Notes: a model not told the origin generated them from the letters alone. Numbered from the stretch's first letter, positions 1 through 11,311 are shown. The stretch: DNA of 64,000 bases from Pseudoscleropodium purum (GCA_963969395.1 OZ017804.1:14880001-14944000), one strand, 5' to 3'. A program made the numbers and translations.

Positions 1-589
1 CCTCCATAGTTCTATTAATAGAGCTTCACACCACTCAAGATTCATTTAACATTTGTCCATGTTATGCACACCATTTTTGGAATCCTTCCTATTTATTTTC
101 CCTTCAAAAACAATAGGGGTTGATTTTTAAGAGAGGTCCATTTTAGGTGTAGTTACCATACATTAGGGGTAGTCACACCTTTTTCACTATCCATGCCGAT
201 TCTCTAAAGTATGTACATGGGACGACTCCCCATTGGCTTCCCGTTGAGCTTTCACTATAGAATATATTATTTCTATGAAGTTTTCAATTGGATTAATGTA
301 AGCAAGGAAGTCTATTGTGGATCATTTAATCACTATCTATTGTTCTACTTACTTGATTCATAATTTGTATTTTAGTCAACTCGTTTCTAGAAAAAAAAGA
401 TACATTGTAGGTGGTCAAAGCAAAATTACATAGCTTCCTATTGTAGACCCTCTAGGAGAACTCTTCTTGCTCTTTCAGAAAAAATATGTCTCTCTTAATT
501 CCTTTAACCTATTCTATTGGCAATTTAAAAGTGTCTCTTGAAATTATGAAATAATGAATGAGTTTTTTGCTATATGTAGAAGTCTTATG

Positions 590-843
590 CATTACCAAAA
601 ATTTCAACCCTTTAGAGGTCTGTGAGTTTTGAACCTCCTGAGTGCAATTAGAGAGGAATTAATACTTTTTATTTATTTATTTTTTCAATGAAAGCAATTG
701 ATGTGGTACTACTTGTGCCACATCAGTGCCATGTCGGGTTTTCATACTTTTTAAATTTTTTTAAATTTTTTTATACTTGCACTGTGGGGCACCGAAAAAG
801 GAATCTTTAAAGACCCTTTGCAAGGTTCAGATTTTTTCTAATG
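590..843. mobile_element. MITE-like element with CATTA/TAATG ends
   Basis: The left end reads CATTACCAAAAATT and the right end TTTTTTCTAATG, an imperfect terminal inverted repeat around a 254-bp body with no coding capacity. The interior phrase about a GTGGYAC...GCCA(C/T) stretch resembles the element at 25714-25923, so they may belong to one family. No convincing target duplication was found. Confidence 0.4.
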
Positions 844-2040
844 GTGATGTTCATTGAATTCATGAAATAGTAACTTTTCAACTCAATTCCAATTCTTTGA
901 ACACCAATACTACACAAGGATACAAGAGAGTAAAATCAAGGGGCCAAATTAGGCTTCAATCCATAATGGGTTTGGCTACTTAATCAATAATGACACAAGT
1001 TGGTATCTAATTCAATGACACATAGCACACCTAGTTTTGAGCAGAATTCCATCTACTACATATTTCAAAATCTACAAAGTATAGTGTGTTCTATGAGTGT
1101 GTGATGAATGTCATATTTTGTATGATAAAGGTTAAGATGTTAAAATGACAACCATTGAAGCAAATAAAAAATGCTAATTGTTGAAATTATCAATCAAATG
1201 GTATGCATCTTGTCTAATTTGAGTACATAATTTCTATTATGGGTTTCAAACATTGTGCCATTTGTTCTTGCTAAACATCTCATTAATGAAACAAAAATAT
1301 TTAGCTAATGACATTCAAACATATTTCCAATGAAACAAAGGTGTATAGCTAATGACATCCAAGTAATTCTCAATGAAATTGTATTTGGGAGGCAACCCAT
1401 TTTTGATCAACCTCCCATTTTAGCAATATAGGCTATAATTTTTTCGTATAAAAGATATGAGTAGTGATAATTATGGTGCAATTCTTGATGCAACTACATG
1501 GTACATTAGGATTGGCTACAAGACTCTTAATATTGCATCCAACCTTTGGTGAATTTTGCAACCTACCTTTGATTGGAAATAGGAAGGCCTATATGACCAG
1601 TATAGGAGAAACATAATCTTCAACTAAAAAATTCATAATGATTATATTTTGAGAAATAAAAATTTGAAAATTATGGAAACCTTTCTAACTCTATTTTTGC
1701 ACATGAAAAATTTCTCTACTAAAGAAACCTACCTAACAAATATGTGTAATTGCTTAAGTGGTTAGAAATGGGTTGCCTTTCTTAGCTTGAAGAAACTTTT
1801 CTTTTATTCTTATTTCATCGTAATATACTCTATTTTGTATAAATAAGCTACAATTCCTTGAATTGTTGATTGTAAAATAGACCTCAAGTTTCAAATTCAA
1901 AAGGTTTACATTTTAGAAATTGTAATTTTATTTTTTCTAAAAATATAAATATTGGGGAGGGTTGTGCCGAAAGTTAGCACTTCACATTGATATAGTAGAC
2001 AATAAGATAGCCATTAGAAGAGATTTGAGTCCAACAAAAG

Positions 2041-2323
2041 CATTAGAAGAGTTTTGGAAGGTCTAGAAGCCTGTTTTGAGCTTGTTCCCCCACAACTGTT
2101 CCCCGCAGCGAGGGGAACAGCCCGCTGTTAGAATTTTTTTTCATAAAAAAATAAAATAAAATTTAGTCTCCAAATGCAAAAGAAAAAATTAAAAAATAAA
2201 AGTTTTTTAGTCAATGACGTAGTAGGGACTCGGCCACGTCAGACCATTGTGCCGAACCTGTTTCCTACATTCACAGGCTATGATAACTCGTAGGCATCCA
2301 AAGGCCCCAAAAATCTTCTAATG
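2041..2323. mobile_element. MITE-like element with CATTAGAAGA terminal inverted repeats
   Basis: It begins CATTAGAAGAG and ends ATCTTCTAATG, so about 10 bp are perfectly inverted. The interior holds a strong GC-rich hairpin near 2093-2126 (CTGTTCCCC paired with GGGGAACAG). No open frame and no clear target duplication were found. The ends match those of the 25714-25923 element. Confidence 0.5.
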
Positions 2324-2570
2324 CCTACGAGTTCTCAAGCTATGAGGAACAAGAGAATTGCGTTACTTCAGTAGTATGATGTATTTGGGATCTTGTTGCA
2401 TCATATAGAATTTATTCATTTATTTATTTTTAAAATTTTAAAATTTTAAAATGAATGAAATAATGAATTAATTTTATTGAAAAAAAAATTCTAACACCAA
2501 GTCGGTTTTTCTTTGGGGGGGAACAACAAAGGGAACAAGCTTGAAACGGGCTTCCATTAGCCTCCATTCT
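2324..2570. repeat. Inverted partner of the adjacent CATTAGAAGA MITE
   Basis: Read on the minus strand, this stretch repeats the order of motifs of the neighbouring MITE: an end-like TAATGGAAGCC, then GCTTGTTCCC, then a GTTAGAATTTTTTTT block followed by AT-rich filler. The two lie back to back around a short hairpin (ACTCGTAGGCAT at 2287-2298 and its complement at 2321-2332). It is probably a second, diverged copy in opposite orientation. Confidence 0.35.
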
Positions 2571-4280
2571 CCTTTAATGCCAATCATTCAAAGGTGACAT
2601 TATTCATTTTGAAAATTTATTTCATTTGACTTCTAAAGTTCCTTGGATAAAAGATTAGAAAATATTTCCAAAATTGCAAATAAAATCGTACCTTCAAAAA
2701 ATAGGTGTAAGTCAAAATTTGTCCACTATTTAGAATTTGTAACCTTAAGGATCTAAAATAATTGGGGTCTAAAAAAACATGTATATGTAGGAGATGATCA
2801 AGCAAAAAGTAGTGCAGTATATTTTCTAAGGTTGCCCAAACTCTTAACAACGTGGCTTAGTCCAATTTTTGAGCCCCACAACTCAAATTCTACTTTGCAA
2901 AAGGACCTAAAAAATTCAGATTTGAATAGAGCCTCAACCTTATACTTAGGAAGAAGTGTGAAATTTTTCAAAACAAAATAATGCTCTATTCTACTTGCCT
3001 AAATGGGAGGTAAAACATAAATTAAAAAACAATTTTTAACCAACTATTGAATCTTTGTAAAAATGAGATTCCCTAGAAGGTTATTTGATTTTCTAATCTC
3101 ATGAAAGAAATGAAAGAAAAAATCAAACCCAAAATTAGATACTTTACTTTGGATGCCCCAAACATCCAACCACCATTTCAGATTTAAAAAAGCTTTTCCG
3201 GATTAAACTTCTTACAACAATATCCTCACATATGAAAGTATCTTTGGATTTTGGATTGATAGGAACCAATTTTCCTGCCATTTGTCTTCAATGAAGTTCA
3301 ATGGAAGCACAAACACGTCCTTGAACTTATTTTGGTGGGTCCCAAGGAGTATTGGAAGAGTTGAAATTTTACTTGAAGGCTAACTTATGTGACAAAAGTA
3401 AAGACAGGCGCCTTGTACTTCCTGTTTGGAAATAAGATTCTCCCTCCCCACAAGCTCTGAGAAATGATTATTTCCCTATTTTGTTGAAATGCACATATTT
3501 TTTTTAAAAATGGACAAATAATTCACATGTGTAAGTTCATTCATTAAATCATCTATCATTAATAACTTTCATCCAAGTATTATTGACAAATCTATCTTTT
3601 TCCCATTTAAAAAATTGCTTTGGTAGCTACAGTTATCCCAAAATGAGATAAGATTTTGGACTCCTGTTGCGAAGAAAATTTCGTCTCCTCTGAAACTTGA
3701 AAAGGACCCAATTTATCCACACAGATATATAAATATTATATTTTTGACTTCTATGGAGGTACAATTTGTACCTGTCTTTTCTTCACCTTTGGTGTGACTG
3801 AGGTACAGTCACAAATGTGTATCTTTCAATTAATATGATTCAACTGACAAACAAAAGCATATCATAATTCATCAAACTTCTGCATATGTTTCTTGTATGT
3901 CCAGCCGTTGTGGTTTGGCTGCTTTGCATCTGCTGTTTTTCTCAATGTAATTCATTGTTTAAAAATCGAAAACAAAAAATAAACTTCTTCATAATGAAAG
4001 ACTTCGCATACCGTAACTGTGCATCATTCTCTTAAAAGAAAATCCCAGATTTTGCGGATTTTTGCAGATCACACAAAGCTGAAGAAGAAAAGCCTTTCAC
4101 AATTTCTCAAGTTACAGCAGTCAACACTCCGTCAGCTTGCGCAATTGAAATATCTGCAAGCCAAGGGTTGCGTTAACTTAACTTAGTTCGTGGGCCACTC
4201 TCCGTTGTATTGTTATGGCTGTCCCGTTCTGAATATTCTGGTTCTCTGTGCATGAGGAGGTCTGGCTGACGAAGCTTGTT

Positions 4281-4290
4281 ACACGTGTCG
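4281..4290. promoter_or_regulatory. G-box/ABRE-like palindrome
   Basis: ACACGTGT is a perfect palindrome around the ACGTG core that bZIP and bHLH factors bind in plants. It lies about 1.05 kb upstream of the aquaporin start codon. Aquaporin control by abscisic acid or light through such boxes is known, but its use here is inference. Confidence 0.25.
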
Positions 4291-5168
4291 ATTGGGTTAC
4301 AGTCAAGAATTTGTAGTTGGGATCATCGTTTCATATATGATAAGTTTCTTAACAAAATCTCGCAACAGTGGTACTGTAGCAGTGAATGTTTTGCAATAAG
4401 TTAGTCTGAGTGGTTTCCATTCTTTTCGTTTTCAACCCACCAGGACGGACGGCGACAAAATTTTGGCAACCAGGCATCTTCTTCAACAACTGGAGAGTTA
4501 TTTAATTAGTGCACGGCATTGTGAATGAGGCTTTTCTCAACATAAATTTCATTCATTCTGGGGTTAACCTTCTTCCGTTCTTCAATTGACTTCTAGTATA
4601 AATCATAGATCCTCTCGCAAGGTTTGACTTTGGGACCCAAGCTGAATATAGGGTTATAAGGTACGCCAACCTGAAAAAAAAGAAAAAGGTTGGAGTTTAA
4701 TTCTCGTTTCCAGTATCTTTATAAATAGAGTCACTTGATCCCACGAGTAGGTGCGTGGGAAACCCAAAGAAGCACAATTACTGGTGCAATTCAAAGGACT
4801 TCCTGAAATCTGGCCATGTGGCCTCTCTCCCTCCCTGTAGACTGTAGACAGCTTCCACATCAACAGTACTGAAAGCCCAAATTTCAGATAATGCTGAATG
4901 GGCAGCCCCACTCCCCCAGACTCGTACAGTCCTCCTTGCCACTTTGATTCCCTCCACACAAAAAGCATTCTCCAGTCTCCGACACGAAAAGAAAAACATT
5001 CATTTCACGTCCGTGGAATCAATCCTTGGATGAGTGCCCGAAAAAGAAAACCAATTCCAGAAAAAGAAAGAAAGAAAAATGGTCCAAATTAGATGGCTGA
5101 AAATTGGATTGAAGGGCTGTAGAGCATCAACGGAGTCCAGCACAACAGCGTCCCCAAGGACCCCAATG

Positions 5169-5178
5169 TATAATAAAG
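5169..5178 (+). promoter_or_regulatory. Candidate TATA box of the aquaporin gene
   Basis: TATAATAAAG lies about 160 bp before the ATG. It is followed by a CT-rich stretch (about 5255-5272), typical of plant 5' leaders. Transcription would be expected to start near 5200, leaving a leader of about 130 nt. No transcript data support this. Confidence 0.45.
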
Positions 5179-5334
5179 AGCTTCTACAACACTCCCTTAC
5201 AACACATTCTGAGCTTCGAGCTTCGCAGTAGTACGAGTCCCAGTGCAGTTCAAGCTTCTCTATCTCTCTCGATCGTCTGGTTTTGCGATCGTCTGGTTTG
5301 TGGGATTGTCGCCCTTGTTCGGAATTCGGCCGCG

Positions 5335-6668
5335 ATGGTGAAGTTGGCGTTGGGCGAAACCGATGAAGCCTCCAGCCCTGACGCGCTCAAGGGCGCCTTG
5401 GCGGAGTTCATTTCCCTGTTCCTATTCGTATTCATTGGCGTCGGATCGGTGATGTCGTACGAGAAGATCCACCCTGGTGAATTGGAAGCTGGAGGGTTGT
5501 TGGTGATTGCGCTTGCGCACGGGTTCGCTCTGGCAATTTTGGTGGCGATGACGGCGAACATCAGTGGAGGGCATGTGAATCCGGCGGTGTCGCTGGGGCT
5601 CGCACTGGCGGGGAAGATCACAGTTATTCGACTTGTGCTCTACTGGGTGGCGCAGCTGCTCGGTGCTGCTGCAGGTAATTGAGTAACCAATTTCGGGAGG
5701 TCCTCTGTAATTTGGTGTTTCGGGCCTCGTATGTAAGGGACATGCATGCTAGTCCTTGGCGATTTGATTTCCCGTCTTTGAGATGTCCACAGATGCTGCG
5801 AGTCCTGTGCACTTTGATAAGAACCCGTCGTTCCGATGTCCACAGTTGCTGCTAGTGCTGTGCACTTTGGTAGTACCCGTGTTTCATTTTTGCCCAGATG
5901 CTGCAAGTTTTGTGCAATTTGTTAGCAATCTTTCAGATGTTCGCAGATGCTGCAAGTCCTTTGCACTTTGATACCTTCTTTCAGATGTTCACAGATGCTG
6001 TAAATCTTGCACACTTCGATTACCCCTTTTTCAGATGTCCACAGATGCTTCAAGTAGTGTACACTCCGATACGTTCCCGTCTTCTAGATACTCACAGATG
6101 CTGCAAGTCGATCTTGCGCACTTTCGTACCAATCTTTGAGACATCCATACTTCTTCCCTTAGACGCTGTAATTCATTCGTTGGGGATACACGAGCCATTC
6201 CAGGCCACATCATGTCTAATGGATTCGCTTGTGCTTGTGAGTGCAGGTGCGTGGGCGTTGAAGGTCGTCACCACCGGCGAGGTCCTCGCCCGTCACGCCA
6301 TCGGCGCCGGCATGACTGTCTGGTCCGCTGTGCTGATGGAGATCATCCTCACCTTCACGCTCATGTTCGTGGTGTTTGCCACCGCCGTGGACCCCAAGAA
6401 GGGCACAGTGGGCGTGATCGCCCCCTTGGCCATCGGCTTCACGGTTCTTGCCCAGATTTTCGTGGGTGCTCCTTTCAGCGGCGCCTCGATGAACCCCGGA
6501 CGCTCCTTCGGCCCGGCGCTCGTGGCCCTGGACTTCCACAACCACTGGGTGTACTGGGTGGGACCCTTCATCGGCGCCGCGCTCGCCGCGCTCATCTACG
6601 ACGGGGTGTTCATGTCGGCAGAGGCGCCGCAGGGACACCAGCCCGTCCCCACCACCACCGACTTCTAG
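5335..6668 (+). CDS. TIP: Tonoplast intrinsic protein (aquaporin), two exons, with an NPG second pore motif
   Basis: A major intrinsic protein that would form a water or small-solute channel, in plants usually in the vacuole membrane. Exon 1 is 5335-5674 and exon 2 is 6247-6668 (GT-AG, phase 1, splitting Gly114), giving 253 residues, the usual TIP length. The first in-frame ATG opens with MVKLALGETDEA, a TIP-like start. The first pore motif, SGGHVNPAV, is at 78-85. The second reads SMNPGRSFGP (194-203), with Gly where families almost always have Ala. By alignment the selectivity filter is His62, Ile184, Ala193, Arg199 (H-I-A-R), known from TIP3/TIP4-type proteins; I cannot assign the subgroup firmly. 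Six hydrophobic segments are evident. The ATAVDPKKG loop is a TIP hallmark. Exon 2 is strongly GC-rich against AT-rich flanks. Frame, splice sites and stop are intact, so it is probably functional. Confidence 0.95.
5781..6150 (+). repeat. Decayed minisatellite filling the aquaporin intron
   Basis: About seven to eight tandem copies of a ~51-bp unit lie inside the single 572-bp intron. Each carries a version of AGATGTCCACAGATGCTGC followed by AAGTCCTGTGCACTTTGAT. Copy starts are near 5781, 5834, 5885, 5935, 5983, 6033 and 6086, with a partial copy near 6138. Copies differ from each other by substitutions and small indels, so the array is old. The open frames here are by-products of the repeat. 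Confidence 0.85.
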
Positions 6669-6794
6669 AGAGAAGGAAACCATCTTCGGGCTTCTCCGAG
6701 AGCCGGAGGCTTGAAATTTCGAGTAGGCAAGCGCAAACATGTTTCTTAGTACCAACAAACCTGCGGCTGTCGCCTTGTTGTAACGATCAGTTGG

Positions 6795-7275
6795 TATGTT
6801 CCCTTGTAGAATTATTCTGTTGTAATCCCCCCCCCCCCTCCCCCCCTTTTCATGTAATCAATCAAGTGTCAATGCACACGCTTGTTCTTGTACCTTTGCG
6901 TTCCTCGCTTGTCGAAGTCCTACCGTGCATGTGGATTGGAAGCCATTCGTTGGTGTTGGTGGTAACAGGGCTTGTCAATGGTTTTAGGTGTCCTAGTGTC
7001 GACCTTCGAAATGTGCTTGGATTTTGGCTTTTCTGTAAGGATGTGTTGGTTTAATCCATTGTATATTCTGTTGTAATTGCACACCTCTTTTGTGTAATCA
7101 AGTGTCGGTGCTTACGCTTGTTCTTGTAATTCTGTGTCTCTTCCCCTTTTAAAGTCCTACGGTGTGTGTAATGGAAGTGATTCGTTAACGTTGTTGTTGG
7201 TAACAGGGTGTATCAGTGGTTTGGGAATCCTCTACCTTAGATCTGTGTTTTGCTTTGACTTTTCGTTGTTAGATT
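6795..7275 (+). repeat. Tandem duplication of the aquaporin 3' flank, with a C-rich tract
   Basis: About 250 bp occur twice in direct order (roughly 6795-7045 and 7046-7275). Shared landmarks in order are ATTCTGTTGTAAT, CAAGTGTC, CGCTTGTTCTTGTA, AAGTCCTAC and GGTAACAGGG. The first copy contains C12-T-C7 at 6827-6846, the second only a short CACACCTC. The unit includes the likely polyadenylation region (TGTAATCAA-like motifs), so two alternative 3' ends are possible. Confidence 0.8.
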
Positions 7276-8222
7276 GAGATGAATCTGAATATTGGCGTGA
7301 ACACTGCGATCTGTGGATTGGTTTTGGTTTTGTCAACTCTGGACAATGTGGGGTGTCAGATAGAATCCAACATCATGATAATAAAAAATACTTCAGAATT
7401 AGAAAGGGACCAGGAGTATGACAGAGGAGGATGGCAGAGGAGGATGGCTCATCTCCCAATAATTAGGTGTTACTAATTTTTGGGCAACAAAAATTCTTAA
7501 CACCTAATTTATGAGTGCCATCATCCACCTTATGATGGCTTTCAAGTGGTGAATCTGGTTTCAAGGTCCTATTTGAGACTCACACTCTAAAGAATGTTGT
7601 ATGGGTAATTGAGCAGAGGAATTTATTACTAGGTATTTGTATTCCTTCATGTCTCTGCAAGACATGTGAGGAAATCACTCTATGTTCCTGCTAGCATGCT
7701 GGTATGTTTCTATGTCTGAGCTTGATATTTGATTTATTGTAGTACATTGAATTGTGTCTTTTGAGTGAAGGGCTGTTGGATGGCTGCTCCATCAGCATAT
7801 GCAAATGGATTCAGTGAAACTCTTGGATTTTGCATTCTTACTTTGTGTTTGCATTTGATTCATGTCTGTGCTTCCTGGCATGGAATATATGTGATGGAAA
7901 ATTGCCAAAGTTCACTGTCATAAAATGACAAGCAATAGACTTCAGTTGATGGAGCTTCTCTGGATCAAAAATCTGAAGTTTTGTATGAGATAACCTTAAG
8001 CTAGATCCCTTCCTTCTGTTGTGAGTGTGCGCATCCTGGATCATCAATCTCTAACCCCAGGTGCCCAAACTGATGACAGTAAGATTACTTTTGAGAACTA
8101 ATGATAAATAATTGAAAATTCTCAAAATATCTACAACAATCATTGATTTGTGTAAAACATGGGCATTTCTTCTTTCCATTGATATATTTCATGACTGTTC
8201 TTCATGCTTCTTCCAATGAATA
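7276..8222. other. Intergenic, nothing recognised
   Basis: An open frame at 7279-7476 has an ATG but no recognisable protein signature. No RNA gene or repeat with clear borders was seen. Confidence 0.5.
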
Positions 8223-9135
8223 TTAACCCCTAAAGGACCAAGGCATTTTTTTTGGCCAAAAAACACTCAGAACTGCCATTTCTATGGCAAAAGGTAAAAA
8301 AATTTAATTGTTTTTTTTCACAACTATATGTTCTTACACCTAACTATTATGAGAATGTGTGGAAAAAATTTCAGAATTTTTGACCACATAGATTGCATGA
8401 TATCTACGTTTAAAGTGGGAAAAACAAGTTTTTTAGCACATTGGTGGACTAGATTTTTTAACTTTGAACATTTTTAATTTTAATTGTTTGCACTATAGTG
8501 TTTTGAGCTTTAAATCTGTATGGTATAAAACTGAGTTAAGAATTTAGGAAAAATTCAAAACATTCAAAAAAACTTAATTTTTATTCCTTAAAAAATTGAT
8601 AAGTAGAAGTAGGTACAAGATAGAAGGAAAATCTAAAATATTCATATCTCTAAAATGAAATTAAAATGCACTGATCCTAATGGTGAGAGTGTTCTAGCAA
8701 GAAAGATTGACCATGTAAAACTTTTTTTTTTTTTAAATTGTAAAAACTGCATTTAGAAATGAATCCTATAAGTTTTTTTTTTCAAGAAAATGCTCTAATT
8801 GCCCAAAAAACAAGATTGTCCATAACTTTCTCATTAAAAAATCCAAATGGAATGAATCAAAGCTTCACATGTACAAAAAAAATATAATCTATAAGGAAAT
8901 ATTTTTTTGAAATTTTTGAAATTTTTTTGCTGCCTTTCATCCCCTATTTTGAGCTTATTTGGACATAACCTTTTTTTCCAAACACTAATTGAAAAAGAAA
9001 TTATATTCCCATGAAGCTAATCAATTTTTCTATCTTAAAAAAAAATAAAGAAAAATAAAGAAAAAATTCAGCCCGTAGGTACCTGCCCGAAAACCCACTT
9101 GTCCCTTAAAGGGACAATGTTCCTTTAGGGGTTAA
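8223..9135 (+). mobile_element. TTAA-flanked non-autonomous DNA element, family A (copy A1)
   Basis: It starts TTAACCCCTAAAGGACCA and ends TTCCTTTAGGGGTTAA, an inverted repeat of about 17 bp matched at all but one position. The 913-bp body is AT-rich and non-coding. It aligns along its length with copies at 11312-12214 (same orientation), 13381-14252 and 15780-16910 (opposite). TTAA at both borders fits a TTAA target duplication, as known for piggyBac elements, whose termini also begin with C-rich triplets. A 3-bp TAA/TTA target, as in PIF/Harbinger, cannot be excluded. Confidence 0.8.
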
Positions 9136-9503
9136 TTGGATGAATTATACTTTTCACAACATTCATCATAGAGAATGGTTGAGCACTTAGGGTACAGTAA
9201 AAAAAGCGAAATCTCTGTCTCCCTCCTCCTGAAGCTGTGATATGCCCACGAGCTTTGCATTTTCACAAAAAGTGAGTGTGTTTGCAAGATTGTCCAGCAA
9301 AGCGCAATGGAAAGGAGGCAAAGGACCTGGTCTGAGTTGCTGAGGTTCACGTACAAGTAAGCAACTCTCTAAAGGACCAATTGGTGGAGGCCCAGGTGGA
9401 CCTCCATTCAACCAACGTGTACCATGGCTGCAGTGGCTGCAGTCCCTGCACAGTGCTAACCGTACACAGACATGCACAATGATTCTATTGTTCAGCTTAA
9501 CCT
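9136..9503. other. Spacer between two TTAA elements
   Basis: This spacer is less AT-rich than its neighbours and has overlapping open frames on the minus strand (9132-9356 and 9187-9522). Their products resemble nothing I know. No repeat border was seen. Confidence 0.4.
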
Positions 9504-10478
9504 TTAACCCTACAAGATCCAAGGTCGTTTTGGATTCAAAAACATCATTGCTTTTGAAGTGCTATAAATTTAAATTTCACTAAGTTATAGAAATCTCAAC
9601 CTTACAGTATTGTAGTGAACATGTTCTAGATAATGTAAGTCAAATTTGGATTCATTTGACCACATGGATTGCAAGATTATAATGTTTTAATGTTGAAAAA
9701 AGATGCTGAAATTTTCCTAGCAACACATTTGGAGGTGAAATTTGATTTCTTAACCTACTCAAATGAAAAAATTTGAAACTATGAAGTGATTCAAAACCAA
9801 CATACAAACACATTGGTGAAAAAAAAATATCATTCAATTGACTCAATGTGTTTGCAAAATGGCTTTGAAATGTCAAAAAATAGCAAGAAAAGTTACAAAA
9901 AAAAAATGAGCCTAAACCTCCTACTAAAATGCTTCTTAGTCACTCATTACTACTTGTATTGATGTGAAATTTTAGCCACACAAACTAGACAAGTATGTGC
10001 AACTTTACCAAAAAAAATCATTGGAAACGGATATTGTATAGAGAAGAAACAAGCCGCCGAAGTTCACTGTGATCCAAAAATGTCTAAATTTTGAACTTCA
10101 AATTGCTCCCAAACATTCAAAGAAGCTTGGATTTACATGAAAATTTTACCTCAATAACTAGACTAAAAGGGAAACATAATCCAACAAATTTTTATTGAAA
10201 GCAAACATTTGACAAAGTGGATACAAGTCCTCCAAGTTGTAGCTATCAAATGCAATTTGGTGAACTCAAATTGAACTTGTGAACTTTGATTGACTTCTAG
10301 AAACTTGATTCATCTTAGATTGATCTAAAAATTTTACCACACAAACTAGAAGATATAGCACAACTTTCCCAACAAGTTTTCTTGAATTTGAACATTAGAT
10401 GCAAAAGTTACTACACTTTCAATTGGACTTAAAACTATGTGAGGACACTTTTTGTCCTCTTGGGCGGTCTAGGGTTAA
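9504..10478. mobile_element. TTAA-flanked non-autonomous DNA element, family C
   Basis: It starts TTAACCCTACAAGATCCAAG and ends GGGCGGTCTAGGGTTAA. Only about 9 bp of the ends are inverted (TTAACCCTA). It is 975 bp, AT-rich and non-coding. Size, terminal bases and TTAA borders match families A and D, but the interior differs, so I treat it as a separate family of the same type. No second copy was noticed in this window. Confidence 0.6.
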
Positions 10479-11311
10479 ATGCTGAAGGGATGATTCTTGA
10501 AATCATCATTTTCTATTATTGTGTGAATCACTAGCCTCCAAAATTGCAAAGTAGTCATTGCAAGTCAAACTATTGTAGGAGATCTTCTTTTTCCAAAACA
10601 AATTTTGAAGATGAATAGTTGCACTTCTATCCTATACAGTTTGATTCCCTATCATCCATTGGATACAAAATATCTGCCCCAACGTCCAAGGGTTAAGCTA
10701 CAAGAAGTAGTTTGCTACAAGAAGTAGACTATTTAAGAGTTGATTGCCTTTGCGGGGAAACTAAAACTCCTTGAAACAATTTTGAGTCAACTTTTTGTAG
10801 GAAGAAAAGAACGGAATTGGCATTTAACCTCCAAGTCGTTTCATATTTTTTGTACCTTTGTGAAATTAGTTATGAATTTTTGAAGTTGAAATGCAATGGT
10901 CACTTAAAGTGACCACCTCCTCAAATGTATATTGATGGTACATTGAAGAAAGTAAAATGTACCTTTCGTCATAGTCAATTATACAGCATAGGCACTTTTA
11001 GAGCAAACTATTGCATAGCTTAAGATGGCTTAGAAGTGACTACAGATTGGAGATAGTTGTATAATGAATAATGAACTTGTGTTTGAGAAAAAACCATGGC
11101 TAGTTCAAAGTTAGCCCATGGAATTGGGCAAAAAGGCTATTGCAACTTGTTAACACTTTGGCAAAAACTTAGTGAAAAAATCTATGAAATTTCTATTTAG
11201 AGTAAAAAATTTAAAAACTAAACTAAACTCAATACTTAAAAAAGCTAATTTGATAGAAAATATTTAGGAAAATAGTTGGTAAGACTCTAAAAAACATCTT
11301 TGAACATTATA
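10479..11311. repeat. Old dispersed repeat E (copy 1)
   Basis: About 10790-11060 matches 61030-61295 in inverted orientation. Shared landmarks are GGAATTGGCATTTAACC, AAGTGACCAC and TACATTGAAGAAAGTAAAATG with their complements. Upstream of that (about 10575-10680), a shorter stretch around GATGAATAGTTGCACTT recurs near 60840 in direct orientation, so the repeat has been rearranged. Non-coding. Confidence 0.55.

Larger units (their letters stand above)
1..5168. other. Intergenic AT-rich DNA upstream of the aquaporin gene
   Basis: No coding region can be supported here. It holds two MITE-like clusters (near 590-843 and 2041-2570), described separately. From about 4100 the base composition becomes less AT-biased toward the aquaporin promoter. 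Short open frames at 4654-5231 overlap one another on both strands and look like nothing known. Confidence 0.6.

Noticed and set aside
4654..5231. Several overlapping short frames before the aquaporin
   Set aside because: They lie on both strands, overlap the promoter and leader, and have no recognisable protein features.
5781..6150. CRISPR-like array
   Set aside because: The units are contiguous and diverged, without unique spacers, and lie in a plant intron.
5783..6200. Open frames within the aquaporin intron
   Set aside because: Produced by the ~51-bp tandem repeat; they cross the splice site and have no homology to the aquaporin.
6216..6758. Long minus-strand frames across aquaporin exon 2
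   Set aside because: Antisense shadows caused by the GC-rich coding exon; no known domain.
6212..7054. 280-codon frame overlapping aquaporin exon 2
   Set aside because: It is a +1-frame shadow of the GC-rich exon, with Arg/His-rich composition. The real product is the NPG-containing aquaporin frame.
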